45,803 nucleotides of DNA. Origin: Bacillota bacterium (GTDB lineage Bacteria; Bacillota_I; Bacilli_A; Erysipelotrichales; Erysipelotrichaceae). Position 1 is the first letter of the stretch. Every line of letters begins with the position of its first letter. This document shows positions 9,355-19,674 of this stretch, piece after piece. The notes beneath the pieces are model-generated. The model saw nothing but the letters and a program-made list of their open reading frames with translations. It had not been told where the DNA came from and did no database searches. The position numbers and the translations under genes are program-made. The stretch is taken from positions 1-45,803 of the forward strand of contig JAQXNC010000103.1 of NCBI GenBank assembly GCA_029097145.1, read 5' to 3'.

Positions 9355-11187
9355 ATGGAATTTAGAAAGATTATTAACGTTGCGGTTATAGCGCACGTCG
9401 ATGCAGGGAAGAGTACTTTAGTTGATGCCTTTTTAAGTCAGTCACACGTTTTTTCTGACCACGAGGAGGTTCAAGAATGCGTAATGGATTCAAACGATTT
9501 GGAAAGAGAACGTGGCATTACAATCTATTCAAAGAACTGCTCAGTTAACTACAAAGACTACAAGATTAATATTGTAGATACTCCAGGACACGCTGACTTC
9601 TCAAGTGAAGTTGAACGTATTATTAAGACAGTTGATACGGTTATTCTCTTGGTAGATTCAAGTGAAGGACCAATGCCTCAGACACGTTTTGTATTAAAAA
9701 AATCTCTTGAAGCTAATCTGAAACCAATCCTTTTAATCAACAAGATAGATAAAAAGGATGCCCGTCCAATCGAAGTAATTGATGAAGTATATGATCTGTT
9801 CCTTGACCTTGGAGCCAGTGATGAACAGTTAGACTTCCCAATCTTATATGGTATTGCCAAACAGGGAATTGTCAGATATCAGATTGATGACACTAATGAA
9901 GACATCAACCCATTATTTGAAACAATCGTTAAACATACTGACTATTATCCTGATTTGATGGATGAAAGTCTTGTGATGCAGGTATCTGCTCTGGCTTATG
10001 ATGATTATATTGGACGTATTGGAATTGGTCGTGTATATCAGGGTATCATTAAGACTAACAGTACAATAACTGTATGTAATAATGATGGTAAGAATGAAAC
10101 AGCTAAGATTGCTAATCTCTTTAATTATCAGGGATTAAAGCGTACCGCTGTTGAAGAGGCACAGTGTGGTGATATTGTGCTTATCAGTGGTATCTCAGAT
10201 ATTGAAATTGGCGATACTATCAATACTTTAAATAACCCAATGCCTATGCCATCGATTGCCATTGAAGAGCCAACTCTTTCGATGAATTTCATGGTTAATA
10301 CTTCACCATTCCAGGGCCGTAGTGGTAAATATGTCACATCAAGAAATATCCGTGACCGTTTAATGAAGGAACTGGAAGTTAATGTTGGTTTAAGAGTTGA
10401 GGAAACTGATTCAACAGATACTTTTAAGGTTTCAGGTCGTGGTGAACTCCATTTATCAATTTTGCTTGAAAATATGCGTCGAGAAGGATATGAGATTGCA
10501 GTAAGTAAACCAGAAGTAATTCTGAAAACTATTGATGGTGTATTATCAGAACCAGTAGAAGAGGTAATCTGTTCAGTTCCAAATGAGTATAGTGGTACTG
10601 TAATTAATAAGCTTAATCTGAGAAAAGGTCAGATGATTGATATTGAAGACGAAGGAAGCTATACAAAGATTATCTATCATGTTTCAACAAGAGGCTTACT
10701 TGGATATCGCAGTGAGTTTATCAATGATACTAAGGGCGAAGGTGTTCTGGTACGTAAGTTTATTGCCTATGAAGCATATAAGGGTGAAATACCAGGAAGA
10801 CAGAATGGTGTTCTGATTTCATGTGATAGTGGTAAGGCTATGACTTATGCCTTATGGAATATTCAGGAACGTGGTTCATTATTCATTACACCTCAGACTG
10901 AAGTATATGAAGGTATGATTATTGGCGTTGCATCTAAGAATATGGATATGGAAGTCAATCCTATCAAGAATAAGAAGATGACAGCCGTGAGATCAACCGG
11001 TAATGATGAAGCTATGAAACTGGTTCCAGCCAAGATATTATCTCTTGAAGAAGCTCTTGAATTCATCAATGACGATGAACTGGTTGAAATAACACCTGAT
11101 TCTATCAGATTAAGAAAGAAATATCTGACAAATCTTGATCGTCGCAGATACTTAAGAACTATCAATAAAACTGAAGAAGAAGCGTAA
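9355..11187 (+). CDS. typA: TypA/BipA ribosome-associated GTPase
   Basis: [44 protein letters not shown]; full-length C-terminal TypA region. Confidence 0.97.
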   Translation: MEFRKIINVAVIAHVDAGKSTLVDAFLSQSHVFSDHEEVQECVMDSNDLERERGITIYSKNCSVNYKDYKINIVDTPGHADFSSEVERIIKTVDTVILLVDSSEGPMPQTRFVLKKSLEANLKPILLINKIDKKDARPIEVIDEVYDLFLDLGASDEQLDFPILYGIAKQGIVRYQIDDTNEDINPLFETIVKHTDYYPDLMDESLVMQVSALAYDDYIGRIGIGRVYQGIIKTNSTITVCNNDGKNETAKIANLFNYQGLKRTAVEEAQCGDIVLISGISDIEIGDTINTLNNPMPMPSIAIEEPTLSMNFMVNTSPFQGRSGKYVTSRNIRDRLMKELEVNVGLRVEETDSTDTFKVSGRGELHLSILLENMRREGYEIAVSKPEVILKTIDGVLSEPVEEVICSVPNEYSGTVINKLNLRKGQMIDIEDEGSYTKIIYHVSTRGLLGYRSEFINDTKGEGVLVRKFIAYEAYKGEIPGRQNGVLISCDSGKAMTYALWNIQERGSLFITPQTEVYEGMIIGVASKNMDMEVNPIKNKKMTAVRSTGNDEAMKLVPAKILSLEEALEFINDDELVEITPDSIRLRKKYLTNLDRRRYLRTINKTEEEA

Positions 11188-11201
11188 AGGCTTCTTTTTT
11201 T
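11177..11201 (+). terminator. Intrinsic terminator overlapping the typA 3' end
   Basis: AAGAAGC GTAAAG GCTTCTT followed by TTTTT; the typA stop codon lies in the loop. Confidence 0.75.
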
Positions 11202-11237
11202 GATATAATGGTAAAGTTACAAAGGGGGGTTATCAGA

Positions 11238-12989
11238 ATGCTTAAAAGATTTATTGCGTACTACAGGCCACATATGAAGCTTTTTATCATGGACATGCTG
11301 GCATCATTAATGATATCGGTAATAGGTATGGGATATCCGATTCTGACAAGAAAGATGCTGAATGAATATATTCCTGATCATAATATACAAATGGTAATTA
11401 ATGGAGCACTCTTACTCTTTGTATTGTACTTTGTGAGAATGCTTTTGAGGTATTTTGTCCAGTTTTATGGTCATATGGTTGGCACATATATGCAAGCAGC
11501 CATGCGTAAGGATATGTTTTTAAAACTGCAGAAACTGCCTTTTACTTATTTTGATAATCACGAGACCGGTAAAATCATGTCGAGAATGACCAATGATTTA
11601 ATGGATGTTTCAGAATTGGCTCATCATGGTCCTGAAAACATCTTTATGTCATCAATCATGATTATTGGCTCATTTATCTATCTTTCAACGATTAATCTGA
11701 AACTGACGCTGATCATCTTTATCTGTGTTCCAATTCTGGCAGTAATTTCATCTTTACTTCGTAAAAAGATGCGTGATGCCTTTGCAGAAGCCAGAAAGAC
11801 AATTGCGATTATCAATGGTGCCCTGTCTTCAAGTATCAGCGGTATCAGGGTAACTAAGGCTTTCTCTAATTCTCAAAAAGAAGCAGAAAAATTTGAAACT
11901 GGTAATAATGCCTATGTCGAAGCCAGAAGAAAATCATACAAGTATATGGGTCTTTTCCATTCTTCAACCAGCTTTATTACAGATGTCTTTAATGTTGTAT
12001 GTCTTTTGTCAGGCGGTATATTCCTCTATAATGGTGAAATTTCATTTGGAGATTATTCGACATTTATTGTATCAATCAATCTCTTTATATCGCCAGTAAC
12101 TACTCTGATTCAGTTTATGGAACAGTTCCAGAATGGTGTAACAGGCTTTGAAAGATTCCTTGAAATCATGGATGAGAAGGAAGAAGACGAAAGAGCGAAT
12201 GCTATCGATATTGGTAAGGCTCATGGTGATATTGAATTTAAACACGTTTCATTCAGATATAATGAGAAGGAACAGATTCTTGATGATGTATCTTTTGAAG
12301 TTAAAAGTGGTGAAACTTTAGCTTTAGTTGGACCAAGTGGTGGTGGTAAGACAACAATCTGTCATCTTTTACCTGACTTTTATCATGTGAACAGTGGTGA
12401 AATCCTGATTGATGGTAGAGATATTAGAGATATTACCTATGCTTCACTCAGAAAGAATATAGGTATTGTTCAACAGGATGTCTTCTTATTTGGCGGTACA
12501 ATCTACGATAATATTCTCTATGGAAGGCTTGATGCGACATTTGAAGAGGTTGTAAAGGCGGCTAAAGATGCTAATATCTATGATTTTATTATGAATCTTC
12601 CGGACAAGTTTGACACTGAAGTTGGTGAAAGAGGTGTCAGATTATCTGGAGGACAGAAACAGCGTATTTCAATTGCCAGAGTATTCTTAAAGAATCCAAA
12701 GATTCTGATTCTTGATGAAGCTACCAGCGCTCTTGATAATACAACTGAAATTCTGATACAGAAAGCACTGGATAAACTGTCAAAAGACCGTACGACAATC
12801 GTTGTTGCACATCGTCTGAGTACTATCAGAAATGCTGATAAGATTGCGGTTATCCAAAAAGGTAAGGTTAAGGAAATCGGTTCACATGATGAACTTATCG
12901 ATAGAAATGGAATCTATACGCATTTATATAATCTTCAGTTTAAGACATATGAAGATGATGTTTTTGACATTGAACAAAATCTGATATAA
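11238..12989 (+). CDS. ABC transporter, fused permease/ATP-binding protein
   Basis: GPSGGGKTT Walker A, LSGGQKQRISIAR, ILDEATSALD; SD AAAGGGGGG before ATG 11238 (ORF track starts at 11208). Confidence 0.95.
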   Translation: MLKRFIAYYRPHMKLFIMDMLASLMISVIGMGYPILTRKMLNEYIPDHNIQMVINGALLLFVLYFVRMLLRYFVQFYGHMVGTYMQAAMRKDMFLKLQKLPFTYFDNHETGKIMSRMTNDLMDVSELAHHGPENIFMSSIMIIGSFIYLSTINLKLTLIIFICVPILAVISSLLRKKMRDAFAEARKTIAIINGALSSSISGIRVTKAFSNSQKEAEKFETGNNAYVEARRKSYKYMGLFHSSTSFITDVFNVVCLLSGGIFLYNGEISFGDYSTFIVSINLFISPVTTLIQFMEQFQNGVTGFERFLEIMDEKEEDERANAIDIGKAHGDIEFKHVSFRYNEKEQILDDVSFEVKSGETLALVGPSGGGKTTICHLLPDFYHVNSGEILIDGRDIRDITYASLRKNIGIVQQDVFLFGGTIYDNILYGRLDATFEEVVKAAKDANIYDFIMNLPDKFDTEVGERGVRLSGGQKQRISIARVFLKNPKILILDEATSALDNTTEILIQKALDKLSKDRTTIVVAHRLSTIRNADKIAVIQKGKVKEIGSHDELIDRNGIYTHLYNLQFKTYEDDVFDIEQNLI

Positions 12990-12996
12990 TTGACTC

Positions 12997-13776
12997 ATGA
13001 CAAAGAAAAAAGCAATTGTATTTGATGTCGATGGAACATTAATACCATATGGGAAAAAGGGAATAGATACAAAACTTGTAGAAATACTTAATACTCTTAA
13101 GAATGATTATTATCTTTTTGTTGCGACAGGCAGACATATGCTTGAATTGAGTGATCTTGGTGGAGTAGACTTTGATGCCTATATTACATCTGATGGTCAG
13201 GTAGTAACTATTAATTCTGGAGAAGTTTATGCATCTACTATTCCTAAAGATGACATTGAAAATGTTGTGAGATATGTAACCAAGAATCAGATTGCCTGCG
13301 CCTTTACTGAAATGGATGAATATTATATTAATTTTACTAATCGTAAGGTTGAGAAATATCATGATTATGTCGTATTTAATACACCCAAGATTAAAGATAT
13401 AAATAAGGCAATCGATGGTGAGGTACTGGTTGTGACAGTATTTGATAATGATTATGAAGTTAAAGAAATATTAAAACTGATGCCTGATTGTAAAATGATG
13501 CGTTCTAATCAGTATGGGGCTGATATTGTATCAGCTAAAAGTGGTAAGGGCACAGGCTTAAGGAAAGCTCTTAAACACTTTAATATCAGTAATAAGAATG
13601 TAATTGCCTTTGGTGATGGTGAAAATGATTTAGATATGTTCAAGGTATGTTTGAAGACATGTGCCATGGGTAATGGTGATGAAACATTGAAAAAAGAAGC
13701 TTCATATGTATCAAGTGATGCCAGTGAAGATGGAATTATAAATGGACTTAAATATTTTAAGGTTCTGGAGGATTAA
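12997..13776 (+). CDS. Cof-type HAD-IIB family hydrolase
   Basis: VFDVDGTLIPYG, FGDGENDLDMFKVC. Confidence 0.92.
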   Translation: MTKKKAIVFDVDGTLIPYGKKGIDTKLVEILNTLKNDYYLFVATGRHMLELSDLGGVDFDAYITSDGQVVTINSGEVYASTIPKDDIENVVRYVTKNQIACAFTEMDEYYINFTNRKVEKYHDYVVFNTPKIKDINKAIDGEVLVVTVFDNDYEVKEILKLMPDCKMMRSNQYGADIVSAKSGKGTGLRKALKHFNISNKNVIAFGDGENDLDMFKVCLKTCAMGNGDETLKKEASYVSSDASEDGIINGLKYFKVLED

Positions 13777-13779
13777 ATT

Positions 13780-15033
13780 ATGATTAATGAAATGCTTAAA
13801 TTTCTGGATCAAAGCCCAACAGCTTTTAATGCGATTAAGAATTTTACAGATGAACTTGACGCTAATGGTTATGAAAGGCTCAGTGAAAAAGAAATATTTC
13901 AGATTGAAAAAGGACATAAGTATTATGTGACAAGAAATGGTTCAAGTTTAATTGCCTTTAATGTTGGTGAAAGACTTGATAATGCAGCTTTAAAGATCGT
14001 TGCATCACATTCAGACTGTCCTGGTTTTAAAGTTAAACCAAATGCCTTGATTAAAAATGGTAAATTTACCCGTCTAAATGTTGAGGTGTATGGTGGTCCT
14101 ATTCTTTCAACGTGGTTAGATCGACCACTTGGACTTGCTGGCAGAATAATCTATCGTGAAAATGGTCTTGTCAAGACAAAGGCTGTTAATATTGATGAGG
14201 ATTTTGCGATTATTCCAAGTGTGGCAATTCATATGAATCGTGAAGCTAATAATGGATATAAGAATAATCCACAGGTTGATATGATACCGCTTGTCGCTTT
14301 GGGTGATGATTTTGATCTCATTAACTATCTAAAGGAAAAGACTGGTCTTGATGTGGTAAATTATGATCTTTATTTATCATTAAGACAAAAGGCTGTCATC
14401 TACAGTAATAAGCAGTTCTTCTCATCTAATCATATTGACAATCTTGAATGTGCATATACATCATTTAAGGCTTTTCTGAATAATTTTGAAGAAGATGCGA
14501 TTAATATCTGTGCTGTCTTTGATAATGAAGAAGTTGGTTCCCTGACAAGACAGGGTGCCAATAGTGACTTTATGTATTACACAATTAAGCGTGTGCTTGA
14601 AAGTCTAAATCTTGATTATCCATCAACTGTCGCAAGATCAATGCTGGTATCAGCTGATAATGCTCATAGCGTTCATCCAAACCATGAAGAGTTGTCTGAT
14701 CCCGTTAATCGTCCTTGTATGAATCAGGGTATTGTCATTAAATATAACGCCAATCAGTCATATACAAGTGATGCCTTAAGTTCAGCACTTTTTACAGAAG
14801 TATTAAAGAAACGTGATGTACCATATCAGTATTTTACCAACCGTTCTGATATGCGCGGTGGAGGTACTTTAGGTAATATATCTAATTCACATGTATCAAT
14901 TGTATCGGTTGATATCGGATTACCACAGCTGGCAATGCACTCATGTTATGAGACGGCTGGAGTTAAGGATTTTGAATATATGATTAAAGGATTGAGTGCT
15001 TTTTACCAAGAAAAGATTCAAATTCCTGAATAA
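13780..15033 (+). CDS. M18 family aminopeptidase (second paralogue)
   Basis: MLKFLDQSPTAFNAIKN, ASHSDCPGFKVKPN, FDNEEVGSLTRQGANS, DMRGGGTLG. Confidence 0.94.
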   Translation: MINEMLKFLDQSPTAFNAIKNFTDELDANGYERLSEKEIFQIEKGHKYYVTRNGSSLIAFNVGERLDNAALKIVASHSDCPGFKVKPNALIKNGKFTRLNVEVYGGPILSTWLDRPLGLAGRIIYRENGLVKTKAVNIDEDFAIIPSVAIHMNREANNGYKNNPQVDMIPLVALGDDFDLINYLKEKTGLDVVNYDLYLSLRQKAVIYSNKQFFSSNHIDNLECAYTSFKAFLNNFEEDAINICAVFDNEEVGSLTRQGANSDFMYYTIKRVLESLNLDYPSTVARSMLVSADNAHSVHPNHEELSDPVNRPCMNQGIVIKYNANQSYTSDALSSALFTEVLKKRDVPYQYFTNRSDMRGGGTLGNISNSHVSIVSVDIGLPQLAMHSCYETAGVKDFEYMIKGLSAFYQEKIQIPE

Positions 15034-15054
15034 ATCGCCTTTGGGCGATTTTTT
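15032..15054 (+). terminator. Intrinsic terminator
   Basis: AAATCGCC TTTG GGCGATTTTTT. Confidence 0.88.
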
Positions 15055-15098
15055 AATATAAAAGTATGATAGAATTACAAAGTTAGGAGGGAGATAGG

Positions 15099-15410
15099 AT
15101 GGAATTAAAGGATATTAAAGAGTTGATTGAATTTGATCATGACACAATGCAGGCTGTAATTGATATTCATTCCAAGAAGGAAACTACACTTAAAGAGATT
15201 GCTCTTGAAAAAGATGAAATCTATAAGAGTTCCTGGGAAGCTGTCAATAAGCAGGTTGAAGAGACCAAGAAAAAGCTTGATGAAAAGATTGCATCTGATG
15301 CAGCACTTAATGAAAAGAAATATAACGAAATGTCATCTTTAATTACCAGCACTTTCCAGAGTTCAAAAGAACAGTGGAAAAAGGAACTTTTTGATCGTAC
15401 GATTAAATAG
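15099..15410 (+). CDS. V/A-type ATPase peripheral stalk subunit G/H-like (NtpF-like)
   Basis: 103 aa coiled-coil-like sequence, first gene of the V-ATPase operon; identity mainly positional. Confidence 0.65.
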   Translation: MELKDIKELIEFDHDTMQAVIDIHSKKETTLKEIALEKDEIYKSSWEAVNKQVEETKKKLDEKIASDAALNEKKYNEMSSLITSTFQSSKEQWKKELFDRTIK

Positions 15411-15430
15411 TTTCTCAAAAGGAGGTAAAA

Positions 15431-16468
15431 ATGACAAATAAAGCTGCAAATGCAATGACTGCTAAAACGAAGGCTATCTATGCCAAACGTCTTAAGGAAT
15501 CTGATTATCAGAACCTGTTGCAGAAAAAAAGTGTTGCTGAAATAGCTTCTTATTTAAAGAATGATACATATTTTAAAGAAAGCCTTGATGGAATTAATGA
15601 AAAGGCCTTACATCGTGGACAACTTGAAGTAATTATCAGAAATGATCTGATTAAGCGTATTTCAAGAATACTGAAATATAGTCCTCAAAAAAATGGTGGT
15701 TTCTTTAGAATAGTTGTCATTCAAAGTGAGATAAATCTTCTATTGGCAAGTATCAGATCAATTCTGTCTGGTGATTATCAGAAAGTAATTATAGAATTAC
15801 CTTTGATTATTGAATCAGAAATCTGCTTTGATATCAAAAAGGTTGCCAACTGTAGAGAACTGAGTGAACTTGCTGAAATAGTTAAGGGTACACCATATTA
15901 CGATATTATCTATAAATATCGTCATACGGAAATAAGTGAATTTAACTTTGTTGGACTTGAACAGGAATTACAACGCCATTACTACGAAGAAATGGGAAAA
16001 CTTGTCAAGACATCAATCAGTAAGTCCAGTAAGGATGCAATAGAAGAGATATTCTATACTGAAGTTGAATTAGATAATATATCGAAAATATATCGTCTTA
16101 AGAAATACTTTAATGCACCAAAAGAGATGATTAAGGATATGATAACCCCGGTATATTCAAGATTCACTAAAAGAGATCTTGAAGATATTATTGATAATGT
16201 GAGTGCTGATCATATTATTGATCGATTATGCGAAACATCATATCGCAATTATCTGGATGATAGTCGTTTTATGTTCATCGAACATACTACTAAAATGATT
16301 AACTACAATTTAAACCATAAACATTTGCTCTTCTCAAGTGATGCCGATCTGGTATTACTGACATATTTAAGTTTAATGGGAATTGAAATACAAAACATAG
16401 TCGATATTATCGAAGGTGTCAGATATCATATTCCTGCTGAACAGATTAAGAAGATGCTTATATATTAA
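15431..16468 (+). CDS. V-type ATP synthase subunit C
   Basis: 345 aa subunit C/AC39-like helical protein in the V-ATPase operon; SD AAAGGAGG. Confidence 0.88.
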   Translation: MTNKAANAMTAKTKAIYAKRLKESDYQNLLQKKSVAEIASYLKNDTYFKESLDGINEKALHRGQLEVIIRNDLIKRISRILKYSPQKNGGFFRIVVIQSEINLLLASIRSILSGDYQKVIIELPLIIESEICFDIKKVANCRELSELAEIVKGTPYYDIIYKYRHTEISEFNFVGLEQELQRHYYEEMGKLVKTSISKSSKDAIEEIFYTEVELDNISKIYRLKKYFNAPKEMIKDMITPVYSRFTKRDLEDIIDNVSADHIIDRLCETSYRNYLDDSRFMFIEHTTKMINYNLNHKHLLFSSDADLVLLTYLSLMGIEIQNIVDIIEGVRYHIPAEQIKKMLIY

Positions 16469-16483
16469 AAAGGAGGATAGTTA

Positions 16484-18310
16484 GTGTCGATTGTTAAAAT
16501 GAAATTCGTTAGTGTTTCAACTGATAAGAGTCATCTTGATGAGATGCTTATCAGAGCACTTGATTCTAAACTGCTCAATCCTGAACTGGCTACCAGCATC
16601 ATTAATGAAGATACTGGTGGTAAGGTAATAAACAGTGAAAATGTCTATGATGAATATTTAAACAGTCTGAAAAATATGTCTCATAGTATTGGAATGGATA
16701 TTACCGGTAAGGAAAAGAGTGACAGAACATATACTAACGAAGAAATTGAAAAGGTCATCAAGGAATTTTCTGACAAGGTAGAACTATCTAGTTGCGGTGA
16801 TGATGTATTACTGACAGCTGATGATCAGAAGGCCTTAGATGCTTTGAGTGAATGTGATTTTGAAAAGATTCACAGCTGTTCATACATTAACTTTGGACTT
16901 GGTAGATTGCCAATTGAGAGTTATAAGAAACTGAATCTTTTGGATCATCTGGATTTTGATACCTGTGTACTACATTCAAATGCACAGTATCACTGGATTG
17001 TCTATGCAGCAAGTAATACATACTTTGCAGATGCCAGAAGATTACTCAACAGTCTTTTCTTTGAAGAAATCAGAATTCCAAATATTGACGTTCATCGCGT
17101 AATAGAAGAGTATTGCGATATCTTAAAGGATATCTATGCATACTGTGAGCTAAATGATAGTCTGCATCGTTTATATGATTATGTCGTTATATATGATGAC
17201 AATTATGTATTGTCTGGATTTACTCCAGAGAGTGAAGTTGAAAACTTTAAGAAAGTTTTTGATGGAATGGATGTTAAGTTTGAGGTTAAAAACCCAGATG
17301 AAGTTCCAGATGTTAAAGCACCGACATTACTTAAGAATAACTGGTTCTTTAAACCGTTTGAAATGTTTGTCGATATGTATTCATTACCTGACTACAATGA
17401 CTTTGATCCAACACTTTTCTTAGGTATTACCTACTGTATTCTGTTTGGTATCATGTTTGGTGATTTAGGACAGGGTCTAGTACTGTTCCTTGGTGGTACC
17501 TATCTTTATGATATTAAGAAGTCTAAGAATAAACTGACTGGTATTGTATCGAGAATTGGTCTGACATCAATGGTCTTTGGATTCCTGTTTGGTTCGGTAT
17601 TTGGTAATGAAGAAGTGCTGACACCTATACATCAGATGCTGTTTAGGACTGAACATAAACTGATTGAAGTTATGGATCCAAATATGACTATGACTCTGCT
17701 TTTAGGAGCAGTAGCGATTGGTATGGTACTTATTTTATCTTCGATTGTGATGAATATATATAAGAATTATAAGCATAAGCTGTATGGTGAAATGCTGTTT
17801 TCACAAAATGGTGTTGCTGGACTTGTGCTTTATATGTATGTCGTATTTGTTGCGTTAAATATGTTTATATTGGGTGGTAATGTACTGACCCCGGTATTTA
17901 TTGTACCGTTTGTAGTAGTACCATTCTTATGTTTCTTCTTCAAGGAGCCATTAACTGCTGCCTTGAACCATGAACCTGTAACACCACATGAAGGCTGGGG
18001 AGGCTTTGTGTTACAGACTATATTTGAAATGATTACAATTGTGCTTGAATATGTCTCAAATACCATGTCATTTATGCGTGTTGGTGGATTTATTCTATCG
18101 CATGCCGGTATGATGCTTGTTGTGTCAATCCTGATGGAAATGTCGGGTAATGCCGGAATTGTTGTCTTTATACTAGGAAACATCTTCGTAATGTGTCTTG
18201 AAGGTTTAATTGTTGGAATTCAGACATTACGTCTAGAATATTATGAAATGTTCTCACGCTTCTATGAAGGCGGAGGCAAAAAGTTTAAGATTCTCACATC
18301 AGTAAAATAA
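16484..18310 (+). CDS. V-type ATP synthase subunit I (a subunit)
   Basis: 608 aa, soluble N-half and polytopic C-half (LGITYCILFGIMFGDLGQGLVL, VSNTMSFMRVGGFILSHAGMM); GTG start. Confidence 0.93.
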   Translation: MSIVKMKFVSVSTDKSHLDEMLIRALDSKLLNPELATSIINEDTGGKVINSENVYDEYLNSLKNMSHSIGMDITGKEKSDRTYTNEEIEKVIKEFSDKVELSSCGDDVLLTADDQKALDALSECDFEKIHSCSYINFGLGRLPIESYKKLNLLDHLDFDTCVLHSNAQYHWIVYAASNTYFADARRLLNSLFFEEIRIPNIDVHRVIEEYCDILKDIYAYCELNDSLHRLYDYVVIYDDNYVLSGFTPESEVENFKKVFDGMDVKFEVKNPDEVPDVKAPTLLKNNWFFKPFEMFVDMYSLPDYNDFDPTLFLGITYCILFGIMFGDLGQGLVLFLGGTYLYDIKKSKNKLTGIVSRIGLTSMVFGFLFGSVFGNEEVLTPIHQMLFRTEHKLIEVMDPNMTMTLLLGAVAIGMVLILSSIVMNIYKNYKHKLYGEMLFSQNGVAGLVLYMYVVFVALNMFILGGNVLTPVFIVPFVVVPFLCFFFKEPLTAALNHEPVTPHEGWGGFVLQTIFEMITIVLEYVSNTMSFMRVGGFILSHAGMMLVVSILMEMSGNAGIVVFILGNIFVMCLEGLIVGIQTLRLEYYEMFSRFYEGGGKKFKILTSVK

Positions 18311-18331
18311 CACAGGGAGGAAATATTAATT

Positions 18332-18766
18332 ATGTTATCAACATTAGAGATTCTATTACCACTTATCGGAGTATTTGCAGTTGTTTGTCCTTTATTATTC
18401 ATTTTAAAGCATGGTGTTAATCAGAAAAATGCTAAGCAGAGAGTATTAACTCAGGTTTGTGTATTTGTTGCAGTATTTGCCTTTACTTTCCTTTTTGGTG
18501 TAAATAAGGTATTCGCAGAAGAAACTGCTGTAAATTCTATTAATGGCACTTTAGCACAGGGTTTAGGTTTTATCGCTGCTGCAATCGTTACTAGCTGTTC
18601 ATGTCTTGGTGCTGGTATGGCCGTTACAAGTGCTGCACCTGCTGCTATCGGTGCAATTTCAGAAAATCCTGAAAACTTCGGTAAAGCTATGATCTTCGTC
18701 GTATTAGGTGAAGGTGTTGCCATTTACGGTCTTCTGATTTCAATCTTAATTATCAATAAGCTCTAA
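18332..18766 (+). CDS. V-type ATP synthase subunit K (c-ring)
   Basis: C-terminal c-subunit hairpin GLGFIAAAIVTSCSCLGAG ... FVVLGEGVAIYGLLISILI with one ion-binding Glu; divergent N-terminal TM pair. Confidence 0.9.
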   Translation: MLSTLEILLPLIGVFAVVCPLLFILKHGVNQKNAKQRVLTQVCVFVAVFAFTFLFGVNKVFAEETAVNSINGTLAQGLGFIAAAIVTSCSCLGAGMAVTSAAPAAIGAISENPENFGKAMIFVVLGEGVAIYGLLISILIINKL

Positions 18767-18770
18767 TCCC

Positions 18771-19079
18771 ATGAAGGTTTTCTGTATTAGTGATAATATC
18801 GATACTCAGATGGGTTTAAGACTTGGTGGTATTGACGGAACAGTTGTTCATACTGCACAAGAAGTTTTAAGTCTGCTTGATAATCTTATCAAAGATAAAG
18901 ACATGGGTATCGTATTAATGACTACTAAGATTGTGAATCTGTGTCCAGAAGTTATATCTAAATATAAACTGGAACTCAAATCACCTTTGCTGGTTGAAAT
19001 ACCTGACCGTCATGGTGGTACCAATATAGGTGAGACTATTGATTCATATATCAGTGAAGCTATTGGAATCAAGATTTAA
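18771..19079 (+). CDS. V-type ATP synthase subunit F (NtpG-like)
   Basis: 102 aa; GLRLGGIDGTVVHTAQEV, LLVEIPDRHG typical of subunit F. Confidence 0.88.
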   Translation: MKVFCISDNIDTQMGLRLGGIDGTVVHTAQEVLSLLDNLIKDKDMGIVLMTTKIVNLCPEVISKYKLELKSPLLVEIPDRHGGTNIGETIDSYISEAIGIKI

Positions 19080-19088
19080 AGGGGCACT

Positions 19089-19661
19089 ATGAAAAAAGAA
19101 ATTATTGAGAATATTAAAAGAGATGTTGAAGATCAGGCAAATCTCGTTATAAATCAGATAGGTAATGAAATATCTGCTCTGTATAATAATGAGATTGAGA
19201 ATTTTAAAGAAGGCCTCAAGAAGGAACAGGATACTTTTCTCGAAAAAGAACTTAATGATTTAAGAGTGTTATCGGTAACTGAAAGTTCAAGAGCCAAGCT
19301 CAATACTAAACACAAATTATTGAATCTGCGTCAGGAACTGGTCGATTCACTGTTTGATGAAACAAGAGAAATGCTTGTGGAATTTACAAAAGGTAAGGAC
19401 TACAGCGATTATCTTGCAAGAAAGATTGATGAGACAGTCTTTGATGAGGGATATATGCTCGTTAGAGAATGTGATAAGGATTTGATAAGTAAGTTATTAA
19501 AGGGAAAGAAAATTAACACTGAAATTAAGACAGCTAATATTCTGATTGGTGGTTTTAAATATGTTTCAGAATCAAGAGGCATAGAGTATGATTATACTCT
19601 TGATAACAGTTTCGAAGAACAGATGCAGTGGTTTATCAGTAATTCGAAGTTTACTGTTTAA
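19089..19661 (+). CDS. V-type ATP synthase subunit E
   Basis: 190 aa helical N-terminus, C-terminal GGFKYVSESRGIEYDYTLDNSFEEQM. Confidence 0.85.
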   Translation: MKKEIIENIKRDVEDQANLVINQIGNEISALYNNEIENFKEGLKKEQDTFLEKELNDLRVLSVTESSRAKLNTKHKLLNLRQELVDSLFDETREMLVEFTKGKDYSDYLARKIDETVFDEGYMLVRECDKDLISKLLKGKKINTEIKTANILIGGFKYVSESRGIEYDYTLDNSFEEQMQWFISNSKFTV

Positions 19662-19674
19662 TTAGGAGGCTAAC

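Noticed and set aside
13039-13362. 107-aa minus-strand ORF
   Set aside because: Antisense to the HAD hydrolase gene, composition typical of a shadow ORF.
5914-15033. The two M18 aminopeptidases as a recent tandem duplication
   Set aside because: They differ strongly in sequence and length (457 and 417 aa) and lie about 6.5 kb apart with unrelated genes between, so they are old paralogues.
17830-18183. 117-aa minus-strand ORF
   Set aside because: Antisense to V-ATPase subunit I; threonine/proline/asparagine-rich shadow translation.
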